From: Luteimonas gilva
Lineage (GTDB): Bacteria; Pseudomonadota; Gammaproteobacteria; Xanthomonadales; Xanthomonadaceae
Direction of reading: 5' to 3'
NCBI RefSeq assembly: GCF_005239095.1
Contig: NZ_SZUA01000002.1
Span: 372,001-436,000, forward strand
Length of the DNA stretch: 64,000 nt
Shown piece by piece: positions 47,633 through 56,893 of the stretch (its first letter is position 1; every line of letters starts with the position of its first letter). The position numbers and the translations under genes were made by a program. The notes beneath the pieces are model-generated. The model saw nothing but the letters and a program-made list of their open reading frames with translations, ran no database searches and was not told the DNA's origin.

Positions 47633-48880
47633 TCACATTCGGACCAGGCTGAACAGCATGGTGAACATCGCGCCGGTTGTCAGCAGCAAGAAGTAACAGA
47701 AGCCCAACAAACAGTATTTCAGCAGGGTCAGGGTCCAGCCCTGGCGGTAGACCCGCTTCTGCATGATCAAAAGATAGATCGGCATCCATAGCCAAAGCAG
47801 GGCCTCGATCCAGCCGAACAGGCCGTGAAGGAAGCCGGAATCGGGCGCCAGCCAGTTCTGCAGCGCGATCGTCACGAACATCAGCAGCAGGGCCAGGCAC
47901 AGGAAGGCGTGGCTGTGCAGGGCCACGATCAGGTGCTCCATGTACAGCCGGCGCTTGAAGACGTACAGGATCTTCAGCATCAGCGCGAACAGCGGCAGCA
48001 TGATGAAGAGCGTGGACGGGACCGCGCCCAGCAACGCGTCCTTGAAGGCGTCCGGGTCTTCCTTCAGGCGCTTGATGTTGCCCTTGCCGCGTCCGACCTG
48101 GACGTTGATCCAGTCGTTGGCGAATTTCGGCAGCCAGGGCACGGTGAGGGGATTGGTCTTAGGATCCCACGGCCGGCCGTTGAAAGACACGTTGAGGTCT
48201 TCATCGTCGTCGTCCGCCTTCTTGGCGGCGGCGTCCTGCGCCAGCGGCGCCCCGGCCGGAGCGGACTTCGCCGGTGCTTTCGCGTCCTGCGGGCCTTTCG
48301 CCAGGGCTTTCGCCTGCTCGGCGCGCAGGGCCGCGATGCGTTCGTCGGCTTTCTTGCGGATCGCGCGCTCGCCCATCCGCAGGCCCACGTCCGCGCCGGG
48401 CGTGCCTTCGGTCTGCTTGCGCGCCTTGGTGATCTCGGCGAGCGCCTCGTCGCGCGCTTTCTCCACTTCCTCGATGCTGGCGGCTTTGGCGAAGCTGTCG
48501 TTGTTGTCGCCGTCTCCGAATTTGACCGCGCCGTCGCCGAAGCTGACGGTGAACTGCGCGATGAAGAAGGTGACGATGCTGATGAAGACGAACAGCCGCA
48601 CCGGGCTGACGTAGCGCACGCGGCGGCCGGCGAAGTATTCGGTCGTCAGATAGCCGGGCTTGGCGAACAACGGCCAGATCGTGCGCGGCAGGCGCGTGTC
48701 CAGGTTGAGCACGCTGTCGGCGAAATCGCCCAGGATGCTGGAAAAATGCCGCACCAGCCCCTTCACCGGCTGGCCGCAGGCGTAGCAGTACTCGCCGAGC
48801 AGTTCGCGCCCGCAGTTCTCGCATTTGCGCGCGGGCGCAGGCGCGTCGGCGGGCGCGGCGGCGGCTTGCGGTTCGGTCAT
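47633..48880 (-). CDS. DUF3667 zinc-ribbon membrane protein
   Basis: A protein of 415 residues. The N-terminal zinc ribbon is CENCGRELLGEYCYACGQ. It is followed by a DUF3667 segment (HFSSILGDFADSVLNLDTRL, LFAKPGYLTTEYFAGRRVRY) and about five membrane helices. Between the first helix and the rest lies a charged, Ala/Lys-rich loop of roughly 130 residues that looks disordered. Function is unknown. ATG 48880 starts MTEPQAAAAP just before the ribbon. Confidence 0.87.
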   Translation of the reverse strand: MTEPQAAAAPADAPAPARKCENCGRELLGEYCYACGQPVKGLVRHFSSILGDFADSVLNLDTRLPRTIWPLFAKPGYLTTEYFAGRRVRYVSPVRLFVFISIVTFFIAQFTVSFGDGAVKFGDGDNNDSFAKAASIEEVEKARDEALAEITKARKQTEGTPGADVGLRMGERAIRKKADERIAALRAEQAKALAKGPQDAKAPAKSAPAGAPLAQDAAAKKADDDDEDLNVSFNGRPWDPKTNPLTVPWLPKFANDWINVQVGRGKGNIKRLKEDPDAFKDALLGAVPSTLFIMLPLFALMLKILYVFKRRLYMEHLIVALHSHAFLCLALLLMFVTIALQNWLAPDSGFLHGLFGWIEALLWLWMPIYLLIMQKRVYRQGWTLTLLKYCLLGFCYFLLLTTGAMFTMLFSLVRM

Positions 48881-48978
48881 CGTGCTTCCCCCGAAAGACG
48901 CGCTAAGATAGCCTCCAGCCGCGACCCGGCGCCAGCGCACGATTCCTTCGCGCGGCTGCAGTCGCCGGATTTCCCCGC

Positions 48979-50364
48979 ATGTCGCACGTCACGCCCACGC
49001 CGGCGCGCTTCCGCGATGAAGTGCGCACCTCGGCCACGCTCGCCGCGCCGCTGGTCGCCGGACACCTGTCGTCCGGTTTGATCGGTTTCGTCGACAGCGT
49101 GATCGCCGGCCATCACGGCACCGATACGCTGGCCGCGGTCGCGGTCGGCACGGCTTTGTTTTGGCTGCCGATGATGATCCCGATGGGCACGCTGCTGTCG
49201 CTGCCGCCGACCGTTTCGCAATTGGACGGCGCGGGCCAGCGCGAGCGGATCGGTCCGGTCTTCCGCCAGGCCTTGTGGCTGTCCATCGGCCTGGGCGTGT
49301 TGCTGTTCCTGTTCCTGACCTTCGTCGTGCACGCGCTGGAGCCGATGGGCATCGCGCCGGAAATCCGTCCCGGCGCGACCGCGTTCCTGCACGGCATCCG
49401 CTGGGGCATTCCCGCCTTCACGCTGTACTTGTGCATGCGCTATCTGAGCGACGGCCTGCATTGGACGCTGCCGACGATGCTGCTCGGCTTCGGCGGCTTG
49501 CTGGTGCTGATCCCGCTGGGTTACGCGCTGACCTACGGTTTCGGGCCGTTGCCGTCGCTGGGCGCGGGCGGATTGGGCATCGCTTCGGCGATCATGATGT
49601 GGGCGCAGGCGCTCGCGTTCGCGGTGTATCTGTGGCGCGCGCGGCGCTTCGCCGACCTGGGCCTGTTCGCGCGTTTCGACCCGCCGCAATGGACGCTGAT
49701 CCGCAGCTTGCTGGCGACCGGCTTGCCGATCGGCATCACCATCGCGATGGAAGGCGGCTTGTTCATCACCACCGCGCTGCTGATCGGGCGCTTGGGCGAC
49801 GTGCCCGTCGCTGCGCACCAGATCGCGATCAACGTCGCCAGCCTGTGCTTCATGATACCGGTCGGATTGGCCGAAGCGACGACGGTGCGGGTCGGCCACG
49901 CGCTCGGCCGCGGCGATCGCGACGGCCTGCGTCGCGCGGCGTTCGCCGGTTACGCGATCGTGCTGTGCACGCAGACGCTGTCGGCGCTGGTGCTGTTGAC
50001 CGGCAACGACGCGATCGTATCGCTGTACACGGCCGACGCCACGGTCGCCGCGCTGGCCGCAACCTTGCTGCTGTTCGCGGCGGCGTTCCAATTCCCGGAC
50101 GGCATCCAAGTGCTGTCGGCCGGCGCCCTGCGCGGACTCAAGGACACGCGGGTGCCGATGTTCCTGGCCGCCTTCGCCTACTGGGGCCTGGGCATGCCGC
50201 TCGGCGCCGGGCTCGGCCTGGGCATGGGCTGGGGGCCGAAAGGCATGTGGATCGGCCTGATCGTCGGCCTGACCGCGGCCGCCACCCTGCTCTGCAGCCG
50301 GTTCTTGCGCTCCTCCCGACGAGCCCCCATGGTGCGGGAAGGCGCAGTGACCAACGACGCATGA
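48979..50364 (+). CDS. MATE family efflux transporter
   Basis: An inner-membrane exporter of 461 residues of the MATE/NorM family with about twelve helices. Signatures include GFVDSVIAGHHGTDTLAAVA, MMIPMGTLLSLPPTVSQLDG, AAHQIAINVASLCFMIP and DGIQVLSAGALRGLKDTR. It probably exports cationic compounds with sodium or proton coupling; the substrate is not evident. It is divergent from the DUF3667 gene and precedes sppA by 53 bp on the same strand. Confidence 0.93.
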   Translation: MSHVTPTPARFRDEVRTSATLAAPLVAGHLSSGLIGFVDSVIAGHHGTDTLAAVAVGTALFWLPMMIPMGTLLSLPPTVSQLDGAGQRERIGPVFRQALWLSIGLGVLLFLFLTFVVHALEPMGIAPEIRPGATAFLHGIRWGIPAFTLYLCMRYLSDGLHWTLPTMLLGFGGLLVLIPLGYALTYGFGPLPSLGAGGLGIASAIMMWAQALAFAVYLWRARRFADLGLFARFDPPQWTLIRSLLATGLPIGITIAMEGGLFITTALLIGRLGDVPVAAHQIAINVASLCFMIPVGLAEATTVRVGHALGRGDRDGLRRAAFAGYAIVLCTQTLSALVLLTGNDAIVSLYTADATVAALAATLLLFAAAFQFPDGIQVLSAGALRGLKDTRVPMFLAAFAYWGLGMPLGAGLGLGMGWGPKGMWIGLIVGLTAAATLLCSRFLRSSRRAPMVREGAVTNDA

Positions 50365-50417
50365 AAGCCCGGCGCCCGCCGGGCTAAGCTGCAGGCCGGT
50401 TTCGGGAGTATCAGGTA

Positions 50418-52304
50418 ATGAATGAAGTGCGCCGCCGCGGCCCCATCGCCCGCGTCCTCGTCGGCATCTGGGATGGCGTGAATTTCGCGCGCCGTTTGGT
50501 GTTCAACCTGATCTTCCTGTTCTTCGTGCTGTTGCTCCTGATCCTGTGGGGCGCCGGCGACCGGGTCGCGCCGCTGGTGGGCCGCACCACCCTGGTGATC
50601 GCGCCGGAAGGAAAGCTGGTCGAGCAATACAGTTCCGACGCCTTCAGCCGCGCCTTGTCCAAGGCGATGGGCGACAAGGAAGGCGAAGAAGTGCAGCTGC
50701 GCGACTTGTTGCGCGGCATCGAGGCGGCCAAGGACGACAAGCGCATCGAACGCGTGCTGCTGCGCGTGGATCGCCTGCGTCCGAGCGGCTACGCGCAATT
50801 GCGCGAAGTGGCCGCGGCGCTGGCGCGACTGCGCGCGGCGGGCAAGCAGGTGATCGCTTACGGCGATTATTTCGAACAGTCGCAATACTTGCTGGCGGCG
50901 CAGGGCAGCGAGGTCTATCTGGATCCGATGGGCGGCCTGTTGCTGGAAGGCCTGGCCGGCTATCGCCAGTACTACCGCGAAGGCCTGCAGGACAAGCTCG
51001 GCATCGACTTCCACTTGTTCAAGGTCGGCGAATACAAATCCGCGGCCGAGCCTTTCATCCTCGATTCCGCTTCGCCCGAATCCAAGCAGGCCGACCTGTT
51101 CTGGATGAACGACGTGTGGCAGCGCTATCTCACCGACGTCGCCAAAGCGCGCAAGCTGACGCCGCAGCAGCTGGCGGCCGGCATCGACACCTTGCCCGAA
51201 GGCATCGCCGCGGCCGGCGGCGATCTGGCCCGCTTCGCGCTGCAGCAGAAGCTGGTCGACGGCCTGAAGACCCGCACCGAAGTCGACGAATTGCTGGCCG
51301 AGCGCGGCGTCGCCGACGCGGATGCCGAAGGCGGTTTCCGCCAGATCGACCTGGGCGGCTATCTGCGCCAGATCGACAGCGGCCTGGGCGCGGTCGACGA
51401 GCGCCCGCAGGTGGCGGTCGTCGTCGCCGAAGGCGAAATCACCGGCGGCGAACAGCCGCCGGGCCGCGTCGGCGGCGAATCGACCGCGGCGCTGCTGCGC
51501 GCTGCGCTGGACGACGACAAGGTCAAGGCGCTGGTGCTGCGCGTGTCTTCGCCCGGCGGCGAAGTGTTCGCCTCCGAGCAGATCCGCCGCGAAGTCGTGG
51601 CGCTGAAGGAAGCGGGCAAGCCGGTGGTGGTGTCGATGGGCAATGTGGCTGCCTCCGGCGGCTACTGGATCAGCATGAACGCCGACCGGATCTATGCCGA
51701 TCCGTCGACGATCACCGGTTCGATCGGCATCTTCGGGCTGTTCCCCACCTTGCCGCGCGCGCTAGACAAGATCGGCGTGCACACCGACGGCGTGGCCACC
51801 ACCCGCTTCGGCGGCGCGTTCGACGTGACCCGCACGCTGGATCCGGACGTGGGCCAGGTGATCCAGAACGTGATCGACAAGGGCTACCGCGATTTCACCG
51901 GCAAGGTCGCGCAGGCGCGCAAGAAGAGCGTCGAGCAGATCGACGAAGTCGCGCGCGGCCGCGTATGGACCGGCGCGCAGGCGAAGGAGCGCGGCCTGGT
52001 CGACGAATTCGGCGGTATCGACGCCGCGGTCGCCGACGCGGCGCGGCGCGCCAAGCTCGGCAAGCCGGGCGAGTACCGCGTGCAATACGTGGAAGGCGCC
52101 GGCACGCCGTTCCAGCGCTGGTTCGCCGGCTTCGCGGAAAGCAAGATCGGCGCGGCTTGGCTGGCCCGTTCCGACGTCGCGCGCAGCCTGCTGACGCGCG
52201 CCGCACCGCGCGCGAGCGACGATCTGCGCTTCCTGCAGAACGCGATCGAACCGGGCAACGGCCCGCGGGTGAAGGCCCTGGCTTACTGCTTCTGCGGGCT
52301 TTGA
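50418..52304 (+). CDS. sppA: signal peptide peptidase SppA (67K type)
   Basis: A membrane serine protease of 628 residues that degrades cleaved signal peptides. An N-terminal helix (LVFNLIFLFFVLLLLILWG) anchors it to the inner membrane. It has the duplicated ClpP-like halves of the 67K type. The catalytic dyad is Lys in GEYKSAAEPF (about 208) and Ser in VSMGNVAASGGYW (about 413), matching E. coli Lys209/Ser409. ATG 50418 has a GGGAG site 5' of it. Confidence 0.95.
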   Translation: MNEVRRRGPIARVLVGIWDGVNFARRLVFNLIFLFFVLLLLILWGAGDRVAPLVGRTTLVIAPEGKLVEQYSSDAFSRALSKAMGDKEGEEVQLRDLLRGIEAAKDDKRIERVLLRVDRLRPSGYAQLREVAAALARLRAAGKQVIAYGDYFEQSQYLLAAQGSEVYLDPMGGLLLEGLAGYRQYYREGLQDKLGIDFHLFKVGEYKSAAEPFILDSASPESKQADLFWMNDVWQRYLTDVAKARKLTPQQLAAGIDTLPEGIAAAGGDLARFALQQKLVDGLKTRTEVDELLAERGVADADAEGGFRQIDLGGYLRQIDSGLGAVDERPQVAVVVAEGEITGGEQPPGRVGGESTAALLRAALDDDKVKALVLRVSSPGGEVFASEQIRREVVALKEAGKPVVVSMGNVAASGGYWISMNADRIYADPSTITGSIGIFGLFPTLPRALDKIGVHTDGVATTRFGGAFDVTRTLDPDVGQVIQNVIDKGYRDFTGKVAQARKKSVEQIDEVARGRVWTGAQAKERGLVDEFGGIDAAVADAARRAKLGKPGEYRVQYVEGAGTPFQRWFAGFAESKIGAAWLARSDVARSLLTRAAPRASDDLRFLQNAIEPGNGPRVKALAYCFCGL

Positions 52305-52351
52305 TCTGCCTGCAAATCCGTCGCGCTTCGGCGCGACCGCCGCTTGCTTTT

Positions 52352-52402
52352 GTGGGAGGGGCTTCAGCCCCGACAACCAGTCGGGGCTGAAGCCCCTCCC
52401 AC
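52352..52402. repeat. REP family C inverted pair
   Basis: GTGGGAGGGGCTTCAGCCCC and its inverse form one tight hairpin downstream of sppA. The sequence is nearly the same as the copy inside cioAB. Confidence 0.88.
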
Positions 52403-52438
52403 AAAGCTAAACGTTTCGCTATCCGACAGAGGTTCCGC

Positions 52439-53593
52439 GTGCGTCGTATCCGTTCGTTGTCCGCAGTGCTGCTCGCCGCTGCGCCGGCCTTGGCGATGGC
52501 GCAGGTGGTGGGCGTCGCGCTGGATCCGAAAGCGGTGCTGGTGGACGGCGAGTTGAAAGTGCTGCCTTCGCCGCCCGCCGATTCGGCGGTGTTTTTGCGG
52601 TTCGACGGCGCCAAGGCGAAAGAGATCGGGCGCGTGCCCGCAGCGACCAGTTTCCAGGGCCCGCCGTCGAGCGTGGCGATTTCGGCCGATGCCAAGCTGG
52701 CCTTGGTGACGGCGTTCATGCGCATCGATCCGGCCGATCCGAGCAAGCTCGCACCGGAAAAGAAGCTGACAGTAGTGGACCTGTCCGCATCGCCGATCGA
52801 GGCCGTGCAAACGCTCGAACTGGGCGCGCAACCTTCCTCGGTCGCGCTGAATCGCGCCGGCACGATAGCGTTGGTGCCGCACACCGCCGACGACAGCGTG
52901 ACCGTGCTGGCGATCGCCGACGGACGCGCGCGCGTCGTCGAAAAAATGGCGATGGAAAAAGGCTCCGGACCGCTCGGTGCCGCGTTCAGTCCCGACGGCC
53001 GGCGCGCCTTGATTTCGTTCCCGAACGCGGGCCGGGTGGGCGTGTACGCGGTCGAGAACGGACGCTTGAAGACGCCGGCGATCCGCGAGATGACGGCAGG
53101 CATCTGGCCGACCGCGCTGTCGTATTGCGGCGACAGCGGCCTGGCCGTGGTCGCCAATTACGGCAAGGTCGGCGGCGATGCGGACACCGTCAGCCTGCTC
53201 GACGTGGCCGGCGAGCATCCGCGGGTGATCGACACCGTCACCGTCGGTCCGTCGCCGGAAGGCGTCGCCTGTTCGCCCGACGGCCGCTACGCCGCGGCCG
53301 CGCTGCAGAACATGAGCACGGTGGCGAAAAGTTCGCCGTTCCATTCGCCGCGAAGCAAGCTCGCGGTGCTGAAGATCGACAACCGGCGCTTGCACCGGTT
53401 GGCGGAGGCGGCGTTCGGGCCGTGGGCGCAGGGCGTCGGTTTCCTCGACGATTCGCGCACGCTGTTCGCGCAGAGCATGGGCGACCGTTCGATGCATCTG
53501 TTCCGCATCGAAGGCGATGCGCTGAAGGCCGCCGCGCCGCCGATCGTCTTCGTCGACGGCGCGCCGACGGCGTACGGGATTTCGGGGCGCTGA
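52439..53593 (+). CDS. exported beta-propeller protein (YncE/cytochrome D1-like)
   Basis: A protein of 384 residues from GTG 52439, supported by GAGG 6 nt upstream. A signal peptide (SAVLLAAAPALAMAQ) is followed by seven-bladed-propeller-type repeats: PSSVAISADAKLALVTAFM, SVALNRAGTIALVPH, LGAAFSPDGRRALISF and GVACSPDGRYAAAALQ. It has no catalytic residues and is probably periplasmic. Function is unknown. Confidence 0.8.
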   Translation: MRRIRSLSAVLLAAAPALAMAQVVGVALDPKAVLVDGELKVLPSPPADSAVFLRFDGAKAKEIGRVPAATSFQGPPSSVAISADAKLALVTAFMRIDPADPSKLAPEKKLTVVDLSASPIEAVQTLELGAQPSSVALNRAGTIALVPHTADDSVTVLAIADGRARVVEKMAMEKGSGPLGAAFSPDGRRALISFPNAGRVGVYAVENGRLKTPAIREMTAGIWPTALSYCGDSGLAVVANYGKVGGDADTVSLLDVAGEHPRVIDTVTVGPSPEGVACSPDGRYAAAALQNMSTVAKSSPFHSPRSKLAVLKIDNRRLHRLAEAAFGPWAQGVGFLDDSRTLFAQSMGDRSMHLFRIEGDALKAAAPPIVFVDGAPTAYGISGR

Positions 53594-53684
53594 TCGTCAC
53601 CCTCGTTCGTTCTCCGACGCGATAGAAATCCTCACGTCGTCATCCCAGCGCAAGCTGAGATCCATTTTGCTTTGCTCTTAAGCT

Positions 53685-54183
53685 GTCATCCCGGCGAAAC
53701 GAGCAAAGCGAGTTAACGGCGAAGCCGGCCCGAAGGGCGAGCGCGCAGCGCGAGTCAAGCCGGGATCCAGGCCATCCGAGAAACTGGCAAGTCGCGATGC
53801 GACTCGCATCATGGACAAAGGCTTCCGGGCTGACGCCCGGGTCGCTTTCTTTGCTGGCACAAAGAAAGTAACCAAAGAAAGTGCCTAAATTCAACGGCGG
53901 TGCGTGAAGTCGCGCGTCTTGATCCATCGGGCGTTGTAGCGGGACAGCACTCCCACTCTCAGTCTCGGTCCGTAGTTCGATGGCGGGCCGTTCGTATTGG
54001 CGTCGCTTCGCTTTGTGGTCGCTGGCGTCCATGAAACGTAGCTGCGCGGAGAGAGGTTTCTTGGCGACTCCCGTCGCGATGTGGGTGCGGCGCAGCTCTC
54101 GAATCCGGCTTGACTCGCGCTGCGCGCTCGCCCTTCGGGCCGGCTTCGCCGTTAACTCGCTTTGCTCGTTTCGCCGGGATGAC
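53685..54183. mobile_element. 499-bp element with perfect 79-bp inverted ends
   Basis: The arms 53685-53763 and 54105-54183 are exact inverse copies over 79 bp, beginning GTCATCCCGGCGAAACGAGC. The 341-bp centre has no credible gene; it carries AAGAAAGTAACCAAAGAAAG, a motif common in proteobacterial intergenic repeats. A diverged GTCATCCCAGCGCAAGCTGA copy lies just to the left. It looks like a non-autonomous, MITE-like element and fills the 605-bp gap between the propeller gene and the small lipoprotein gene. Confidence 0.7.
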
Positions 54184-54198
54184 GAGCTGTACTGACGC

Positions 54199-54435
54199 TC
54201 AGCCGCCTTCCGCTTCGATCTGCGCGCGCTGCTTTTCGGCCGCGTCCTGCACCGCCTTGTCGGCGGCCTTGGCCTTGTCGATCGGTTCTTTGATCGCATC
54301 GCGCAGTTCGGTGTGCGCGGCTTGGGCTTGGGCTTGGGGTTCGGGTTTCTGCTCGGCCGGCGGCGGTTCCGGCGCGCGGCAGGCGGCGCAGGCGGCGATC
54401 GCGAGCAGCAGGGCGGTGCGGGTGAGCGTGGGCAT
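54199..54435 (-). CDS. small lipoprotein
   Basis: A protein of 78 residues. [16 protein letters not shown] is a lipoprotein signal with an IAAC lipobox. The mature part is Pro/Gln-rich ([12 protein letters not shown]), then a charged helix ([20 protein letters not shown]). No family is recognised. It is divergent from the SDR gene, and the stop is 16 bp from the 499-bp element. Confidence 0.7.
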   Translation of the reverse strand: MPTLTRTALLLAIAACAACRAPEPPPAEQKPEPQAQAQAAHTELRDAIKEPIDKAKAADKAVQDAAEKQRAQIEAEGG

Positions 54436-54495
54436 CGCAGCGTCCTTGTGGGGTCCGGCGCTATGCTACGCCGATCCGGTGCAGACGAGGCGAAC

Positions 54496-55272
54496 ATGGA
54501 TCCCCACCGCTGGCGGCTCGACGGACAACTGGCCCTGGTCACCGGCGGCAGCGCCGGCATCGGCCGCGCCATCGCGCGCGAGCTTATGGGCCTGGGCGCG
54601 CGCGTGATCATCGCCGCGCGCGACGGCGACGCGCTCGAATCGGCCCGCGACGAACTGGCCGACGAATTCCCCGACGGCGAGGTCCGCGGCGTGATCGGCG
54701 ACGTCGCCGACGACGAGCAGCGCCGCGAAGTCCTGGATTTCGTCGAAGACATCGGCGACGGCCTCAACATCCTGGTCAACAACGCCGGCGGCAACCTCAC
54801 CAAGAACGCCACCGACTACACCGAAGACGAATGGCGGCAGATCTTCGAGGTCAATCTGTTCTCGGCCTTCGAACTGTCGCGTTACGCGCATCCGCTGCTG
54901 ACCCAGCACGCCTCGTCGAGCATCGTCAACGTCGGCAGCGTATCCGGCGCCACCCACGTGCGTTCCGGCGCGCCTTACGGCATGAGCAAGGCCGGGATGC
55001 ACCAGATGACCAAGAACCTGGCCGTGGAATGGGCCGAGGACGGCGTGCGCGTCAACGCCGTCGCGCCCTGGTACATCCGCACCCGGCGCACGTCCGACAA
55101 ATTGGCCGATCCGGATTATCTGGACGAAGTGCTGCTGCGCACGCCGCTGGGCCGCGTCGGCGAACCGGAAGAAGTCGCCGCCGCGGTGGCCTTCTTGTGC
55201 CTACCCGCGGCCAGCTACATCACCGGCGAATGCATCGCGGTGGACGGCGGGTTCTTGCGTTACGGGTTTTAA
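54496..55272 (+). CDS. SDR family oxidoreductase (tropinone reductase-like)
   Basis: A classical short-chain dehydrogenase/reductase of 258 residues. Cofactor loop [13 protein letters not shown], with AARD after beta2 favouring NADPH; NNAGG; catalytic Ser in NVGSVSG, and YGMSKAG for Tyr-x-x-x-Lys. The C-terminal signature is [13 protein letters not shown]. It most resembles the tropinone reductase-like group. Its substrate is unknown. ATG 54496 has GAGG 6 nt upstream. Confidence 0.92.
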   Translation: MDPHRWRLDGQLALVTGGSAGIGRAIARELMGLGARVIIAARDGDALESARDELADEFPDGEVRGVIGDVADDEQRREVLDFVEDIGDGLNILVNNAGGNLTKNATDYTEDEWRQIFEVNLFSAFELSRYAHPLLTQHASSSIVNVGSVSGATHVRSGAPYGMSKAGMHQMTKNLAVEWAEDGVRVNAVAPWYIRTRRTSDKLADPDYLDEVLLRTPLGRVGEPEEVAAAVAFLCLPAASYITGECIAVDGGFLRYGF

Positions 55273-55274
55273 AA

Positions 55275-55445
55275 GTTGAGCCCTCTCCACCGGCGCGGGC
55301 CGGGGGGGGGTGAGGGTTCGGCGAAGCGAGAATGTTTCCGATGCGATGGATATCGTCGGCGGAACGATGCCATCGCGACTTGGTCCAACATCATTCCACC
55401 GAACCCTCATTCGGCGCTGCGCGCCACCTTCTTCCGATGGGAGAA
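55275..55445. repeat. CTCACCC/GAGGGTTCGG composite repeat, copy 3
   Basis: It contains a G9 tract (55302-55310), then TGAGGGTTCGGCGAAGCGAG, and an inverted CCGAACCCTCATTCGGCGC about 70 bp later. It occupies the gap after the SDR gene. Confidence 0.65.
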
Positions 55446-55451
55446 AGTCGC

Positions 55452-56105
55452 TCACTCCGCCGGACAGCTCTCGCGCAATACGGTTTGCGAGCGTTCCAGC
55501 GCGGCCTTGGCGTTGGCGGCTTGTTCGCCGGTGCCGAAACGGGCCGCGGTCCGCGCTTCTTCGGCGCGTTGGCGCCAAGCTGGGCACAGCTGTTGATCGG
55601 CGATGGGCTGGCAAGGGTCGCGCATCATCTCGCAAACCGTGCCCGCGCCGGTGGCCGGATTGCCGTCCAGGCCGACGGCCTGCATCGGCACGCAGCGGCG
55701 CGGCTGCAGATCCGTATCGCTGAAATAGACCTCGCGCTGCAGATTCGCGCAACGGTATAAGGCCGGCGGCGGAACCAGCGCCGCGGGCGGCGTCGACGGA
55801 ACAAGCGCCGGAGCGGCAGCCGGCGGCGTCGCTTTCGCCGCAGCGAGTGCCGGTTGCGCGGCGGTCACGGGCGCCGATGTCGCTGCGGGAGCGGCGCTGG
55901 GCGCAGCCGCCGCGTTTGTCGGCGCCGTCGCCGCCGGCGTTTCGATCACGCGCTTTTCCTGCTTGCTGCCTTTCGGGCAACGCACGTCGTTCTGCAAGGT
56001 CACCGCGCCCTTGGCGTCGGTGCATCGGTACATGACGATCCGTTGCTGCGCGGCGGCGGCGTCGCAGCAGCACAGCGCGATCAGCAGTCCGAACGCGATG
56101 CGCAA
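55452..56105 (-). CDS. exported DUF4124-like protein, copy 2
   Basis: A protein of 217 residues with a signal peptide (AFGLLIALCCCDAAAA) and an N-terminal DUF4124-like motif MYRCTDAKGAVTLQNDVRCP. A 60-residue Ala/Pro-rich linker and a Cys-containing C-terminal region follow (LYRCANLQREVYFSDTDLQP, CEMMRDPCQPI). Cys residues are probably paired in the periplasm. It is a tandem relative of the next gene upstream, with a one-base gap, so the two form an operon. Function is unknown. Confidence 0.8.
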   Translation of the reverse strand: MRIAFGLLIALCCCDAAAAQQRIVMYRCTDAKGAVTLQNDVRCPKGSKQEKRVIETPAATAPTNAAAAPSAAPAATSAPVTAAQPALAAAKATPPAAAPALVPSTPPAALVPPPALYRCANLQREVYFSDTDLQPRRCVPMQAVGLDGNPATGAGTVCEMMRDPCQPIADQQLCPAWRQRAEEARTAARFGTGEQAANAKAALERSQTVLRESCPAE

Positions 56106-56106
56106 A

Positions 56107-56793
56107 TCAGTAGGCCCGGCAGTCGTTGTTCATGCGCGCGCGCAAGCCGCGCTCCTCGTCGTCCAGCACGGCGCGTTCGCTCGGCATCGCGTTGAGATAG
56201 CGGCGCTTGATTTCCCACAAACGGTCGTCCAGGCGCGAGCAGACCTCTTCCTGCGGCAAGGCATGGCATTCGTCGGCGACGTAAGTGCTGCCGGCGTAGA
56301 TCGCCGGCGCGGGATGGACCGGATGCGGACGCGTGGGCGGGCCGATATTCGGCGGACGCGGCGTCGGGCGTACCGCGATGCTGGCCGCGGTGCCGGTGCG
56401 GAACGAAGTCGCGGGCCAGGGATAGCCCAAGGTCCACAACGGCACCCAGCGCGGATTGCCGGCATCGGTATCGCTGGTGTAGCGCTCGCCGTCGGGCGTG
56501 ACGCATTCGTACAGCGGGCGCGGCGGCGCGACGGTCACGTAACGCACTTCCACCTGTTTTTTCGGCTCGACCGCGGGCAACGGCGTCGGCGCGACCGGAC
56601 GCGGCGGCGGATCGACCGGCTTCTGGAAAGTGCGGGTTTCCTGCTGTTCGCCCTTGGCGCAGGGCGTGTCGCGCAAAGTCAATTTGCCTTTCGCATCGAC
56701 GCAGCGGTACAGGGTGATTTCCGCCGCTTGCGCGCCGGTGCAGGCGCAGGCGAGCAGTGCGGCCAGCAAGCCAGGGCGGAAGGGCGGGCGCAT
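56107..56793 (-). CDS. exported DUF4124-like protein, copy 1
   Basis: A protein of 228 residues with a signal peptide (LLAALLACACTGAQA). The DUF4124-like motif is LYRCVDAKGKLTLRDTPCAK, followed by a Pro-rich linker and a second motif LYECVTPDGERYTSDTDAG. The C-terminal helix region carries two cysteines (DECHALPQEEVC). It shares the two-module layout with the following gene but only moderate sequence identity, so the duplication is old. The gene lies 100 bp downstream of tsaC. Confidence 0.8.
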   Translation of the reverse strand: MRPPFRPGLLAALLACACTGAQAAEITLYRCVDAKGKLTLRDTPCAKGEQQETRTFQKPVDPPPRPVAPTPLPAVEPKKQVEVRYVTVAPPRPLYECVTPDGERYTSDTDAGNPRWVPLWTLGYPWPATSFRTGTAASIAVRPTPRPPNIGPPTRPHPVHPAPAIYAGSTYVADECHALPQEEVCSRLDDRLWEIKRRYLNAMPSERAVLDDEERGLRARMNNDCRAY

Positions 56794-56893
56794 GCCGGCA
56801 TCTTGCGCCGGTTCATCGCAGCGCGGAAGCGCGGGCGGTTCGCGTATCCGCGAGGCGTCGGCCGCGGTTCATTTTGTTCAAGGAAGCGTGCAC

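Noticed and set aside
53640-54812. 390-residue minus-strand frame containing FFVPAKKATRAS
   Set aside because: This peptide is a translation of a common non-coding repeat; the frame crosses the 499-bp element and the SDR gene antisense.
55302-55310. G9 homopolymer that could mark phase variation
   Set aside because: It lies 30 bp downstream of the SDR gene inside a repeat, not in a promoter or reading frame; sequencing or assembly error is as likely.
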